From an uncultured Pelagibacteraceae bacterium (GTDB lineage Bacteria > Pseudomonadota > Alphaproteobacteria > Pelagibacterales > Pelagibacteraceae), in the NCBI GenBank assembly GCA_902521005.1, contig CABYPZ010000005.1, positions 1 to 62,895 of the forward strand: DNA of 62,895 bases. The letters run 5' to 3'. This document shows, in pieces, positions 34,472-42,245 of the stretch; position 1 is the stretch's first letter, and each line of letters starts with the position of its first letter. The notes under the pieces were generated by a model. That model was not told the DNA's origin. It searched no databases and saw only the letters and a list, made by a program, of their open reading frames with translations. The position numbers and the translations under genes were made by a program.

Positions 34472-35797
34472 TTAACTCCAAGGAAACGGACTGTTCGAAG
34501 TGGGATGAATTTCACCCTTCGCGTATCGATTGAATCTAAACGGTTTTAAAAGTTCACTCTCAGTTCCTAAAATTTCTTGTGCAACAAGGTGTCCAACACC
34601 TATCATTTTATAACCATGATTAGCATCTGCTATCATATAAACATTTTCAAAGAATCTATCAAAGATTGGGAATGAATCCGGAGTTAAACATCCAAGACCT
34701 CCAGATGGTCCTTTTCTATATAATTTTGATTTTCCTACAAATCTTTTTTGACAATGAGCCAAAGCAGAAGTCCACATATCAGCAAATTTATCTGTTGTTT
34801 GATACTCTGGAGACTCTACTCCATATGGGTCTACATTTACTTTATCAAAATGTTTTTCAACAATATAAGGCGATGTTCCACCTTGAACTCCTAACCCTTC
34901 AATATCAGGTTTGTAATATATTCCCCAAAGCTCATCAGTAATTAATTTTCCAGTTGTATCAGAATGTAAAGGAGCATCTGTATCAACATGAATTACAGGC
35001 GGCTGCTTACCATCATTTGTTCTTAAGTAATCAGCTTCAACTCCTAAAATTCCCTCTTGGAGAAACCAATATTTCCACATTTCAACTTCATGCTTTTTAC
35101 CATCTTTACCTTTAATCTCGGTTGTTTTTGGAAGTTCTAGCATATTCCAGAAATCTCTAACCCATGGACCTGCTCCAACAACTACTTGGTCACAATCAAT
35201 TGTTCCCATATCTGTAATTACTCCAGTAACAGAATTACTGTTACTTCCTCTCTTAAATCCTGTCACTTTTACACCTTTGTGAACATTAACCCCGTTTGAG
35301 TTTGCCTTGTTTTCTAATGCTTTAATAGAATCTTTGTTAAAAGCATATCCACCTTTTTTTTCATGAAGAACAGATGTGATACCTTGTGCTTGCCAGTCAT
35401 CAAACATACCCTTCATGTATTTTGTACAATCTTTTTCACCTTCAATAAAAACTGATTCATATCCAATTGCTTTTTGTTGTTTATAAATACTTGAAACGTC
35501 TTCGTGCATCACCTCAGGAGAAATTTGCATGTAGCCAACTGGATTATATTTAAAAGCTTTTGGGTCGCTTTCCCAAACCTCAACCGAATGAGCCATTAAC
35601 TCTCTCATTGCAGGCTGAAAATAATTATTTCTTACAACACCACAGGCAATTCCACTAGCGCCAGCAGCGGTATCTTTTTTTTCTAAAACAACAATGTCTC
35701 CTGGATTTTTATATGTCTCTGAAAGTTTCCATGCAGTACTTAGTCCATGGATACCTCCACCAATTATAACTACTTTAGCTTTTGTTGGTAATGACAT
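34472..35797 (-). CDS. FAD-dependent amine oxidoreductase (DAO family, SoxB-like)
   Basis: A 441-residue flavoenzyme with the Rossmann FAD motif VIIGGGIHGLSTAWKL (about 10-25), VVLEKKDTAAGASG (35-48) and a C-terminal flavin-contacting segment DANHGYKMIGVGHL. It belongs to the D-amino acid oxidase/sarcosine oxidase beta group that oxidises N-methylated amino acids. It differs from the soxB gene at 52023, being longer with an insert around residues 230-300. It stands alone upstream of the ligase-mgs genes and is followed by a terminator. A single-subunit N-methylglutamate or related N-methyl amino acid oxidase is a plausible role, not shown. Confidence 0.8.
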   Translation of the reverse strand: MSLPTKAKVVIIGGGIHGLSTAWKLSETYKNPGDIVVLEKKDTAAGASGIACGVVRNNYFQPAMRELMAHSVEVWESDPKAFKYNPVGYMQISPEVMHEDVSSIYKQQKAIGYESVFIEGEKDCTKYMKGMFDDWQAQGITSVLHEKKGGYAFNKDSIKALENKANSNGVNVHKGVKVTGFKRGSNSNSVTGVITDMGTIDCDQVVVGAGPWVRDFWNMLELPKTTEIKGKDGKKHEVEMWKYWFLQEGILGVEADYLRTNDGKQPPVIHVDTDAPLHSDTTGKLITDELWGIYYKPDIEGLGVQGGTSPYIVEKHFDKVNVDPYGVESPEYQTTDKFADMWTSALAHCQKRFVGKSKLYRKGPSGGLGCLTPDSFPIFDRFFENVYMIADANHGYKMIGVGHLVAQEILGTESELLKPFRFNRYAKGEIHPTSNSPFPWS

Positions 35798-35888
35798 ACT
35801 GAAACATTATTTTTTGTGTGACAAATGTATATTATTATTTTTATATATAAAAATTATAAGTATATCGAGCTCTAGCCGAGGTTTTGCC

Positions 35889-36239
35889 TCAAAAACTTAG
35901 ATTTTTTAATGTTTTTAAATATTCGTTAAATTCTTTAATGAATGCTTCAGATGGTTTTATATATTTTTTTCTTTGATCTTTTGATGTTTTTTCTAAAAAG
36001 AAAAAACCTTTTTCACAAGCTTCATTAATAATTAAAGCAGATTTAGGACGAGAAGTTTTAAATAATCTAGTTTTTAGTTCTTCAACTGATAAATTTTGAT
36101 TAAGTTTGTATGCGCCCATAACTAATAACATCATGTGGTAGTGAGATGGAGATTTTCTAAAAAAGTAGTTGCTAGATGTATGAGAAAGCCTCATCTGTTC
36201 TTCCCAAAATTCTAGAAGATCTTTAGTAGCTTTATTCAT
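35889..36239 (-). CDS. Small winged-helix (MarR-like) protein
   Basis: A 116-residue protein that starts 9 bases after tdm. Its predicted pattern of helices (SPSHYHMMLLVMGAYKLNQ, SVEELKTRLF, RPKSALIINEACEKGFFFLEKTSKDQRKKYIKPSEAF) fits a winged-helix DNA-binding fold, with the last part as recognition helix and beta-wing. It resembles short MarR-type regulators, but no ligand pocket can be recognised. Being co-transcribed with tdm, it is the natural candidate to control the divergent tdm and tmoX promoters. The assignment rests on secondary-structure pattern and should be taken as tentative. Confidence 0.6.
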   Translation of the reverse strand: MNKATKDLLEFWEEQMRLSHTSSNYFFRKSPSHYHMMLLVMGAYKLNQNLSVEELKTRLFKTSRPKSALIINEACEKGFFFLEKTSKDQRKKYIKPSEAFIKEFNEYLKTLKNLSF

Positions 36240-36248
36240 ATTTAAAAA

Positions 36249-38588
36249 TTATGATCTTACTCTTGTTTTTTTTGGATCATAATGAGGAAAAGGTACTATT
36301 TTTGCAGAAATCCTTTTTTGGTGTCCGTCAATCTTGCCAACTTCCACTTCTGTATCTAAATTGGCGTGACCTATATCAATTCTACATAACGCAATATTTT
36401 TATTTAAAGTTGGTGATATACATCCACTCGTTATTACTCCAACTTGAGCCCTTCCTATATGAACACAATCTCCATGATTAGCCTTTTCTTTGCCAATAAG
36501 TTCTAATCCAACTAATTTTTTTTGTGGATTTTCTTTTCTTTTTAATAATTCTTTTTTTCCAATAAAATCATCTGTTTTTGTTTTAAGTGGAACAGTGAAT
36601 CCAACACCCGCCTCAAAAGGATCTGTTTGTCCATCAAATTCATTTCCAAACAGTATTAGACCTGCTTCAATTCTTAATAAATCAAGTGCTCCAAATCCAG
36701 CTGGAATTAACCCATGTTTTTTTCCTTCCCCCATAACTTTATCCCAAACTTTAGGCGCATCAGATGGGTGACACCATATTTCATATCCAAGTTCACCTGT
36801 ATAACCTGTTCTAGAAACGATTAAAGGAATTCCATTTAAATTTTCAATTCTACAAATTGTAAACCTAAACCATTCTAGCTCTGAAATTTTTGGTTGCGTT
36901 GGTGGAGTAAAAATTAATTTTTCTAAAATTTTTCGACTATTTGGACCTTGTAATGAAATATTATTTATTTGATCAGTTGAATTTTTTATAAGTACTTTAA
37001 AATTTTTTTTCTTTGCCTGTTCTTTTAGCCATTCACCCGCATATTCATCTCCACATATCCATCTAAATCCATGATCACTCATTTTTAATAGAGTTCCATC
37101 ATCAAACATTAATCCGTTTTCATAACACATTGAAGAATAAACAACCTGTCCTACGGATAATTTTTTAACATTTCTTGTCAAAGTGTAATTCATTAATTCT
37201 TCAGCATCAGGACCTAATATTTCAAATTTCCTTAAAGAAGATAAATCAATTATAACTGCTTTTTCACGACAAGCAGTGTATTCGTTCACTATTCCATGCT
37301 TGGTATAATCATTTGGTAACCAAAATCCCCTCGCATCTACAAAATTTCTTGTAAGCTTCGAAGTCTTCTCATAGAAGCCAGTATTTCTTGTCAATTTTGT
37401 TTCTGAATCAGTTTTCATTCTAAATGCAAAGGATTTAGTAAATTCTTTTTTTTTATCATAAGTTCTAACAAAAATATCAGTTGGATTCCATGAATTACAT
37501 GCATCTATATCACTTGGACAAGCAGTAGTGCCACATGTTAAATCTTTAAGTGCTCTAAAAGTTACATAATCTCCAGGTCTAGCAAATGATTCATCTGATA
37601 ATACTGAGTTTAATCCTCCAGCAGAAGTATTAAAGAAAAGATTTATGGCATGCCAACCCTTCTTCTTTTCTACACCAAATTTTTCCATTGATTTATTTAA
37701 ATTGTCAGAACAGTTTGGATGACCAAAATAACCTGCATCTTCATAATATTTCGAAGTACAGGCAAGGTTGAAGGTATCATGTCTTCCAACAGTATCTCTG
37801 ATAACTTCAACTAATGGCTCATGATCAGTATCATAAAATTTTGAAAACAAACCTGGGCCAGGAAAAGTATTTCCCATAAAAGTTCTTGTGGTTTGCCAAT
37901 CTAAACCTTTTTCAATTTTTTTGTCTAACTTAGATGTATCAAAAGCTACAAAATCAGAACATTGTCTACCTGTTGGGGATATAACTTGAATATAATCACC
38001 TTCTTTAACTTGAAATGCTTTAGCAGTTTGTCTTTCAATGTTAATTTCATTAGAAGGATCAAACATTGGATCAGGTATATATTTTAATTCTTTATCATTT
38101 GTAATCTTAGCTCTTTTTATAAAAATGGTTAAATCAGTTGATGGATTTTGCTCATGTATCATCATATTTGGTCCCGGCGCCGAAAAAATACAATAGGATT
38201 TATCTTTTGATTTAATTTTAAAATTTTCACCAGGTATCGAGTCTTTAGAAAAAATAACAGAGGATTTGGATTTTTCTATATCTAAACCTCTCCTTTTTAG
38301 TTGATGATTTGCTATAAGAGAATTTTCATCTTTATTTAATAATATTTTTTTAATCCCGCTGGCATTTTTGATTTCATTTAAATTAAGAATTCCTAATTCA
38401 GATTTACCATTATTATTGAATACGCAAATTTCACAAATTTGATTTCCTTCATTATTGATTATCTCTATTTCATCATCTGGGAAAATTTGTATTCCAGTTA
38501 AACCACCTCCATTTACAATATATCTTTCAACTCCAGGTGGCAGAACATTTAGTCCGGGTTCTTTAATATCTGAACTAGTAAGCAACAT
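36249..38588 (-). CDS. tdm: Trimethylamine N-oxide demethylase (Tdm)
   Basis: I take the ATG at 38586-38588 (MLLTSSDIKEPG, 779 residues); the frame stays open to 38654, but that part overlaps the tmoX promoter. The N-terminal half is a DUF1989 domain with likely zinc ligands, cysteines C277, C352, C357 and C364 (FNLACTS; CGTTACPSDIDAC). The C-terminal half is a GcvT-like tetrahydrofolate domain (SRTGYTGELGYEIW; LRIEAGLILFG). This fusion is characteristic of Tdm, which splits TMAO into dimethylamine and formaldehyde, the latter trapped on tetrahydrofolate. It diverges from tmoX and is followed by a winged-helix gene. Confidence 0.9.
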   Translation of the reverse strand: MLLTSSDIKEPGLNVLPPGVERYIVNGGGLTGIQIFPDDEIEIINNEGNQICEICVFNNNGKSELGILNLNEIKNASGIKKILLNKDENSLIANHQLKRRGLDIEKSKSSVIFSKDSIPGENFKIKSKDKSYCIFSAPGPNMMIHEQNPSTDLTIFIKRAKITNDKELKYIPDPMFDPSNEINIERQTAKAFQVKEGDYIQVISPTGRQCSDFVAFDTSKLDKKIEKGLDWQTTRTFMGNTFPGPGLFSKFYDTDHEPLVEVIRDTVGRHDTFNLACTSKYYEDAGYFGHPNCSDNLNKSMEKFGVEKKKGWHAINLFFNTSAGGLNSVLSDESFARPGDYVTFRALKDLTCGTTACPSDIDACNSWNPTDIFVRTYDKKKEFTKSFAFRMKTDSETKLTRNTGFYEKTSKLTRNFVDARGFWLPNDYTKHGIVNEYTACREKAVIIDLSSLRKFEILGPDAEELMNYTLTRNVKKLSVGQVVYSSMCYENGLMFDDGTLLKMSDHGFRWICGDEYAGEWLKEQAKKKNFKVLIKNSTDQINNISLQGPNSRKILEKLIFTPPTQPKISELEWFRFTICRIENLNGIPLIVSRTGYTGELGYEIWCHPSDAPKVWDKVMGEGKKHGLIPAGFGALDLLRIEAGLILFGNEFDGQTDPFEAGVGFTVPLKTKTDDFIGKKELLKRKENPQKKLVGLELIGKEKANHGDCVHIGRAQVGVITSGCISPTLNKNIALCRIDIGHANLDTEVEVGKIDGHQKRISAKIVPFPHYDPKKTRVRS

Positions 38589-38630
38589 ATTTCTAAATTT
38601 TTGTTTATATATTATATAAATATCTTGTTG

Positions 38631-38659
38631 TTGACTATCATTATACTTCAGCACATAAT
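38631..38659 (+). promoter_or_regulatory. Candidate sigma-70 promoter for tmoX
   Basis: TTGACT (38631-38636) and CATAAT (38654-38659), each 5/6 to consensus, are 17 bases apart, giving a start near 38666. On the opposite strand TATAAT boxes occur at 38640-38645 and 38611-38616 and could serve tdm. Confidence 0.5.
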
Positions 38660-38666
38660 CTATCTT

Positions 38667-38678
38667 CTAATATATTAG
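38667..38678. promoter_or_regulatory. 12-bp palindrome at the predicted tmoX start site
   Basis: CTAATATATTAG is a perfect palindrome placed at the predicted transcription start of tmoX and directly before its AGGAAAGGGG ribosome binding site. This is the usual place for a repressor operator; the winged-helix protein at 35889 is a candidate binder. Confidence 0.4.
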
Positions 38679-38690
38679 GAAAGGGGAAAA

Positions 38691-39638
38691 ATGAGAAAAA
38701 TAATATCTTTATTATCTGCTATTATTATTTCAGCGGTTTCTTTCACTGGAACAGCTAATTCTGCAGATAGCAAAAAGCCCATCGTTATCCCGACACACAA
38801 TTGGTCAAGCCAAATTGTTATGGCTTATGTAATTGGTGGAATTATGGAAGACATGGGAAATAATGTTAAATATGTAAACGCTGATTCACAAGCAGTTTAT
38901 GAGTCAATTCGTATTGGTGACGTATCTATATCACACGAAGTTTGGGAATCTGCATTTGGTAAATCATTTACTACAGCTTTAGATAAAGGCGGTTTGCTTG
39001 ACTGGGGTGATCACGAAGCTAGAACACTCGAAGATATGGGATACCCAAACTGGGTTACAGACAAAGGTTTATGCCCGGGTCTACCAGATTGGACAGCTTT
39101 AAAAAATCCAGACTGTGCAAAAAACTTCACAACACCTGATTCACCAGATGGAAAAGGAAGAATGTTAGAAGGACCTCAAACTTGGCACGGTGATCTAATT
39201 CCACAAAGAGTTGATGCATTAGGTTTAGGAGATCTTTGGTGGGTTAAATTTGCTGGAAGTGCAGATGCGCTTTGGGCAGAATTATCTGCAGCTGAAAAAG
39301 AAGGCAGAGGAACAATTATATTTAACTGGACGCCAAACTTTACTGATGGTGCTGGTTTTACATTTATAGACTTTCCTCCATACACTGCTGGTTGCAGACC
39401 AGAAGATGGTGGAGACGGTAAATGTGGTTCGCCAGATGGTTATTTGAAAAAAGCAGTTAATGCTGATTTTCCAAAAACTCATCCAAAAGCAGCTGCAATG
39501 TTCAAAAAGCTTTCATTTTCTACAAGTCAAATTGGTGCAATGGCAGCTTTAGTTGACGTTGATAAAATGACTCATGAAGATGCTGCAAAAGCATGGTTGA
39601 AAAAAAATAAGAAAGTTTGGAAAGCTTTTACTAAATAA
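38691..39638 (+). CDS. tmoX: TMAO-binding periplasmic protein of an ABC transporter (TmoX)
   Basis: A 315-residue OpuAC/ProX-type binding protein with a signal peptide ending near TANSADS. The mature start KPIVIPTHNWSSQ, then SHEVWESAFGK and FNWTPNF, supply tryptophans suited to caging a trimethylated nitrogen. Divergence from tdm and the later tmoV/tmoW genes indicate TMAO as ligand. It has a strong ribosome binding site (AGGAAAGGGG) and a strong terminator 23 bases after the stop, so it is probably made in excess over the other transporter parts. Other methylated amines such as choline or betaine are alternative ligands. Confidence 0.87.
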   Translation: MRKIISLLSAIIISAVSFTGTANSADSKKPIVIPTHNWSSQIVMAYVIGGIMEDMGNNVKYVNADSQAVYESIRIGDVSISHEVWESAFGKSFTTALDKGGLLDWGDHEARTLEDMGYPNWVTDKGLCPGLPDWTALKNPDCAKNFTTPDSPDGKGRMLEGPQTWHGDLIPQRVDALGLGDLWWVKFAGSADALWAELSAAEKEGRGTIIFNWTPNFTDGAGFTFIDFPPYTAGCRPEDGGDGKCGSPDGYLKKAVNADFPKTHPKAAAMFKKLSFSTSQIGAMAALVDVDKMTHEDAAKAWLKKNKKVWKAFTK

Positions 39639-39660
39639 GGTTAAAAGTAACTAAATTTAT

Positions 39661-39698
39661 AAATCTCCTCCAACACAGTTGGGGGGGATTTTTTTTTA
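39661..39698 (+). terminator. Strong intrinsic terminator after tmoX
   Basis: A 14-bp stem (39661-39674 with 39678-39691, including two G-T wobbles) closes a 3-base ACA loop and runs into a T tract. It isolates tmoX from the three small genes and tmoVW downstream. Confidence 0.93.
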
Positions 39699-39701
39699 AA
39701 T

Positions 39702-40172
39702 TTGAATTTAATGATTAAATATTTTTTAAGTATATTTTTAAGTTTATTGTTTTTTAATCAATCATTAGCAAAAGATGTAAATATTCAGGAAGATATTAGT
39801 CTTAGTTTTGTATGTGATTTAGAAAAAAAAATACTTAAAAATTCTGAATATAATTATCAAACCTTTCTAGCTGAAGATTTAGATGATAAAGATTTAGATA
39901 AATTCGATATCGAAGCAAAAAAACCAGAAACACTTTTGATTAGTGGATTATCTTTGTTTCTTTCAGATACGGCAAAATTAAATGTTAAAATAGTCAATAA
40001 AGATGTGGTTTTATTTAAAGCAATTGATCAAATAAAAAATTACTCAGAGTCTGGTATTATAAATAGAAAATCAGGCGAGTTAGTTCATGAAATTACAAGA
40101 AATATAAAAAGTGAAAATGCAGAAAAGGATATTACCTTCTATTCATGTAGAAAAAGAAACACAAATGTCTGA
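39702..40172 (+). CDS. Secreted hypothetical protein (156 aa)
   Basis: The frame opens at 39702 (MNLMIKYFLSIFLSLLFF); the ATG at 39711 giving MIKYFLSIF is an equally good start. A signal peptide ends near NQSLA, before KDVNIQEDISLSF. The mature part has two cysteines (FVCDLEKK early and YSCRKRN at the end) and ends basic. The start overlaps the last bases of the tmoX terminator region. I do not recognise the family. It is the first of three small envelope-protein genes between tmoX and tmoV. Confidence 0.6.
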   Translation: MNLMIKYFLSIFLSLLFFNQSLAKDVNIQEDISLSFVCDLEKKILKNSEYNYQTFLAEDLDDKDLDKFDIEAKKPETLLISGLSLFLSDTAKLNVKIVNKDVVLFKAIDQIKNYSESGIINRKSGELVHEITRNIKSENAEKDITFYSCRKRNTNV

Positions 40173-40206
40173 TTTTTTTTTAATTTATTTTGTGTAAAGT
40201 ATTGTT

Positions 40207-40584
40207 ATGAAAAAATTTATTATTAGCATAATTTTTAGTTTTTTAATTACTTCTGAAGTTCTAGCTCGTAGCACTGGGTGTAAGGAGGGAAATTGTGAAA
40301 ATGGTTACGGTAAATGGGTTTACACAGATAAAACAACTTATGAAGGTGAGTGGGTTAACACAAAAAAACATGGTCAAGGTATAGAAACTTGGCCTAATGG
40401 ATATATTTATAAAGGAGAATTTAAGAATAGCGAGTGGAGTGGGCAAGGTACTTTAACTTTTCCAAATGGCGCAACTTATGTTGGAGAATGGGCAAACGGC
40501 TTTATCAATGGAAAAGGAACTTTTACCTGGTCTGATGGTACAGAAAAAACAGGCACCTGGATTAACGGAAAATTACAAGAATAA
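40207..40584 (+). CDS. MORN-repeat secreted protein
   Basis: A 125-residue protein with a signal peptide ending near LARS and about four MORN repeats, for example TTYEGEWVNTKKHGQG, YIYKGEFKNSEWSGQG, ATYVGEWANGFINGKG and KTGTWINGK. MORN repeats form a beta-sheet strip that binds membranes or proteins; bacterial secreted versions have no set function. Two cysteines (GCKEGNCENGYG) follow the signal peptide. It sits between two other small genes with short gaps. Confidence 0.8.
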   Translation: MKKFIISIIFSFLITSEVLARSTGCKEGNCENGYGKWVYTDKTTYEGEWVNTKKHGQGIETWPNGYIYKGEFKNSEWSGQGTLTFPNGATYVGEWANGFINGKGTFTWSDGTEKTGTWINGKLQE

Positions 40585-40592
40585 TTAAAATA

Positions 40593-41144
40593 ATGATAAA
40601 AAATAATTATATAAATAAATTAAAAGATTTGCCTGAAACAGTTAAGCAATTTGGCGGCCTTCTTACTTTAACAATTATTATAATTTTAACTTTTGGCATT
40701 TTAAATATTTTCTGGGGTGGAGGAGATGAATTAATTAAAAAAATGAAATTAGAGGAAGAAAGAATTGCTAAAGAAAGAAAACTTAATGCACTTATATCAA
40801 AACTTCCATCAGGGGTTCTGGTAACCTTTGAAGGAACAGACAATTTCAAATTGACTGATGAACTATATGAAGCGGTTTGTAATGCAACAAAACTTCTTCC
40901 TCAACGTGCTATCATGGCAGCTCACTTTTTAAATTATGAAGCTTATGAATTGTATACTATCAATGGTAATAAAATTGATGAAACATATGTTAAATGGGAC
41001 AAAGAGAAAAAGAAATGTTTTGCAGGTTACACTGTAAGTGGAGCTAATGTCGGCGTAAATAAAACAGCAAATGTTAGCGGAGAGGTTTTAAGTTTTTTAA
41101 GTACTGGTATTGATACCAGAGTATACTTTATTAAAAATTTTTAA
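40593..41144 (+). CDS. Membrane-anchored hypothetical protein (183 aa)
   Basis: A 183-residue protein with one membrane segment (about 23-43, LLTLTIIIILTFGILNIFW) followed by a coiled-coil-like charged stretch (KKMKLEEERIAKERKLNALI). A compact domain then contains two cysteines (EAVCNATK and KKCFAGYT). It starts 8 bases after the MORN gene and ends 66 bases before tmoV. Function is unknown; the exposed domain is probably periplasmic. Confidence 0.65.
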   Translation: MIKNNYINKLKDLPETVKQFGGLLTLTIIIILTFGILNIFWGGGDELIKKMKLEEERIAKERKLNALISKLPSGVLVTFEGTDNFKLTDELYEAVCNATKLLPQRAIMAAHFLNYEAYELYTINGNKIDETYVKWDKEKKKCFAGYTVSGANVGVNKTANVSGEVLSFLSTGIDTRVYFIKNF

Positions 41145-41210
41145 GGGGGAAAACAACAGATTATATAGATTTTATTTTATCCTAATTTCGTATAATTTGA
41201 TTATAAATTT

Positions 41211-42242
41211 ATGTCCAATCCAGTAATTAAATGTGAGTCCGTTTATAAAATTTTCGGAGAAAATGCAAAAAAAATGCTTCAAGATTCAAATGGTAATGTT
41301 GACGCAAAAACTTTTCAAAAAAATGGGTGCATAGTAGGTGTTAACAATGCTTCATTTGAAGTTTCAAAGGGAGAAATGCTTGTTGTAATGGGTTTATCTG
41401 GTTCGGGTAAATCAACTTTGTTAAGATGTATTTCTAGACTGACCGATGCAACAGGTGGAAAAATTTTTATAGAAGGTCAAGATTTACTTCAATTGAACAA
41501 TAAAGAACTAATAGAACTTAGAAGAAATAAAATGGGAATGGTTTTTCAAAGCTTTGCTCTTCTACCTCATAAAACAGTTGTAGAAAATATTGCTTTCCCA
41601 CTTCAAATTAAAGGAATTAAAACTGAAGATAGTATTAGCAAAGCAATGGACATGGTTAAACTTGTTGGTCTTGATGGAAGAGAAAATTATTTTCCACGAG
41701 AACTTTCTGGAGGACAACAACAGAGAGTAGGAATTGCTAGATCATTAGCTGTTGAACCTGATATTTGGTTTTTAGATGAACCTTTTTCTGCATTAGATCC
41801 GTTAATTAGAAAAGAAATGCAAGATGAATTTCTAAGACTGCAAGATAAATTACAAAAAACAATTATGTTCATTACTCACGATTTTGATGAAGCACTAAAA
41901 CTTGCTGATCGTATTGCAATTATGAAAGATGGTATAATTGAACAACTCGACACACCTGCAAATATTGTTTTAAATCCAGCAACTGAATATGTTAGGAAGT
42001 TTACTGAAGAAGTACCAAGAGAAAAAGTTTTATTAATAGAGGATGTAATGGATCCATCTACTACTGAAAATATAGGTAATTTAAGAGTTTTAAGAGATGA
42101 AATTATTGAAAATGTTGCTGAAAAAATTCTAACCCAGGAAAAGACAGTAGCAGTTATTGATAATAATAATAAAATCGTAGGTTCTATCAATCCGACAAAA
42201 ATAATTAATACAGTTTTTGGGGGAAGAAAAAATAATAATTAA
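41211..42242 (+). CDS. tmoV: ABC transporter ATP-binding protein of the TMAO/betaine type (TmoV-like)
   Basis: A 343-residue ATPase of the ProV/OpuAA family. It has an insert before Walker A (GLSGSGKST, about residues 63-71), signature LSGGQQQRVGIARSL, Walker B IWFLDEPFSALDPL, switch FITHDFDEAL and a C-terminal regulatory extension to residue 343. It powers the permease encoded 3 bases downstream. The symbol follows the analogy with proVWX, and pairing with tmoX is inferred from location. Three small genes and a terminator separate it from tmoX. Confidence 0.82.
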   Translation: MSNPVIKCESVYKIFGENAKKMLQDSNGNVDAKTFQKNGCIVGVNNASFEVSKGEMLVVMGLSGSGKSTLLRCISRLTDATGGKIFIEGQDLLQLNNKELIELRRNKMGMVFQSFALLPHKTVVENIAFPLQIKGIKTEDSISKAMDMVKLVGLDGRENYFPRELSGGQQQRVGIARSLAVEPDIWFLDEPFSALDPLIRKEMQDEFLRLQDKLQKTIMFITHDFDEALKLADRIAIMKDGIIEQLDTPANIVLNPATEYVRKFTEEVPREKVLLIEDVMDPSTTENIGNLRVLRDEIIENVAEKILTQEKTVAVIDNNNKIVGSINPTKIINTVFGGRKNNN

Positions 42243-42245
42243 ATC

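Noticed and set aside
35875-35895. GAGG/CCTC mini-hairpin near the end of the winged-helix gene
   Set aside because: The 4-bp stem is too weak and is not followed by Ts in the direction of transcription.
38589-38654. Upstream extension of tdm by 22 codons
   Set aside because: The stretch overlaps the tmoX promoter, lacks a ribosome binding site and is AT-rich low-information sequence; the ATG at 38588 begins a sensible product (MLLTSSDIKEPG).
41146-41160. GGGGGAAAA motif after the 183-residue gene, resembling the ribosome binding site of tmoX
   Set aside because: I considered a lost binding-protein start, but no ATG or signal-peptide frame follows, so it is too weak to call a remnant.
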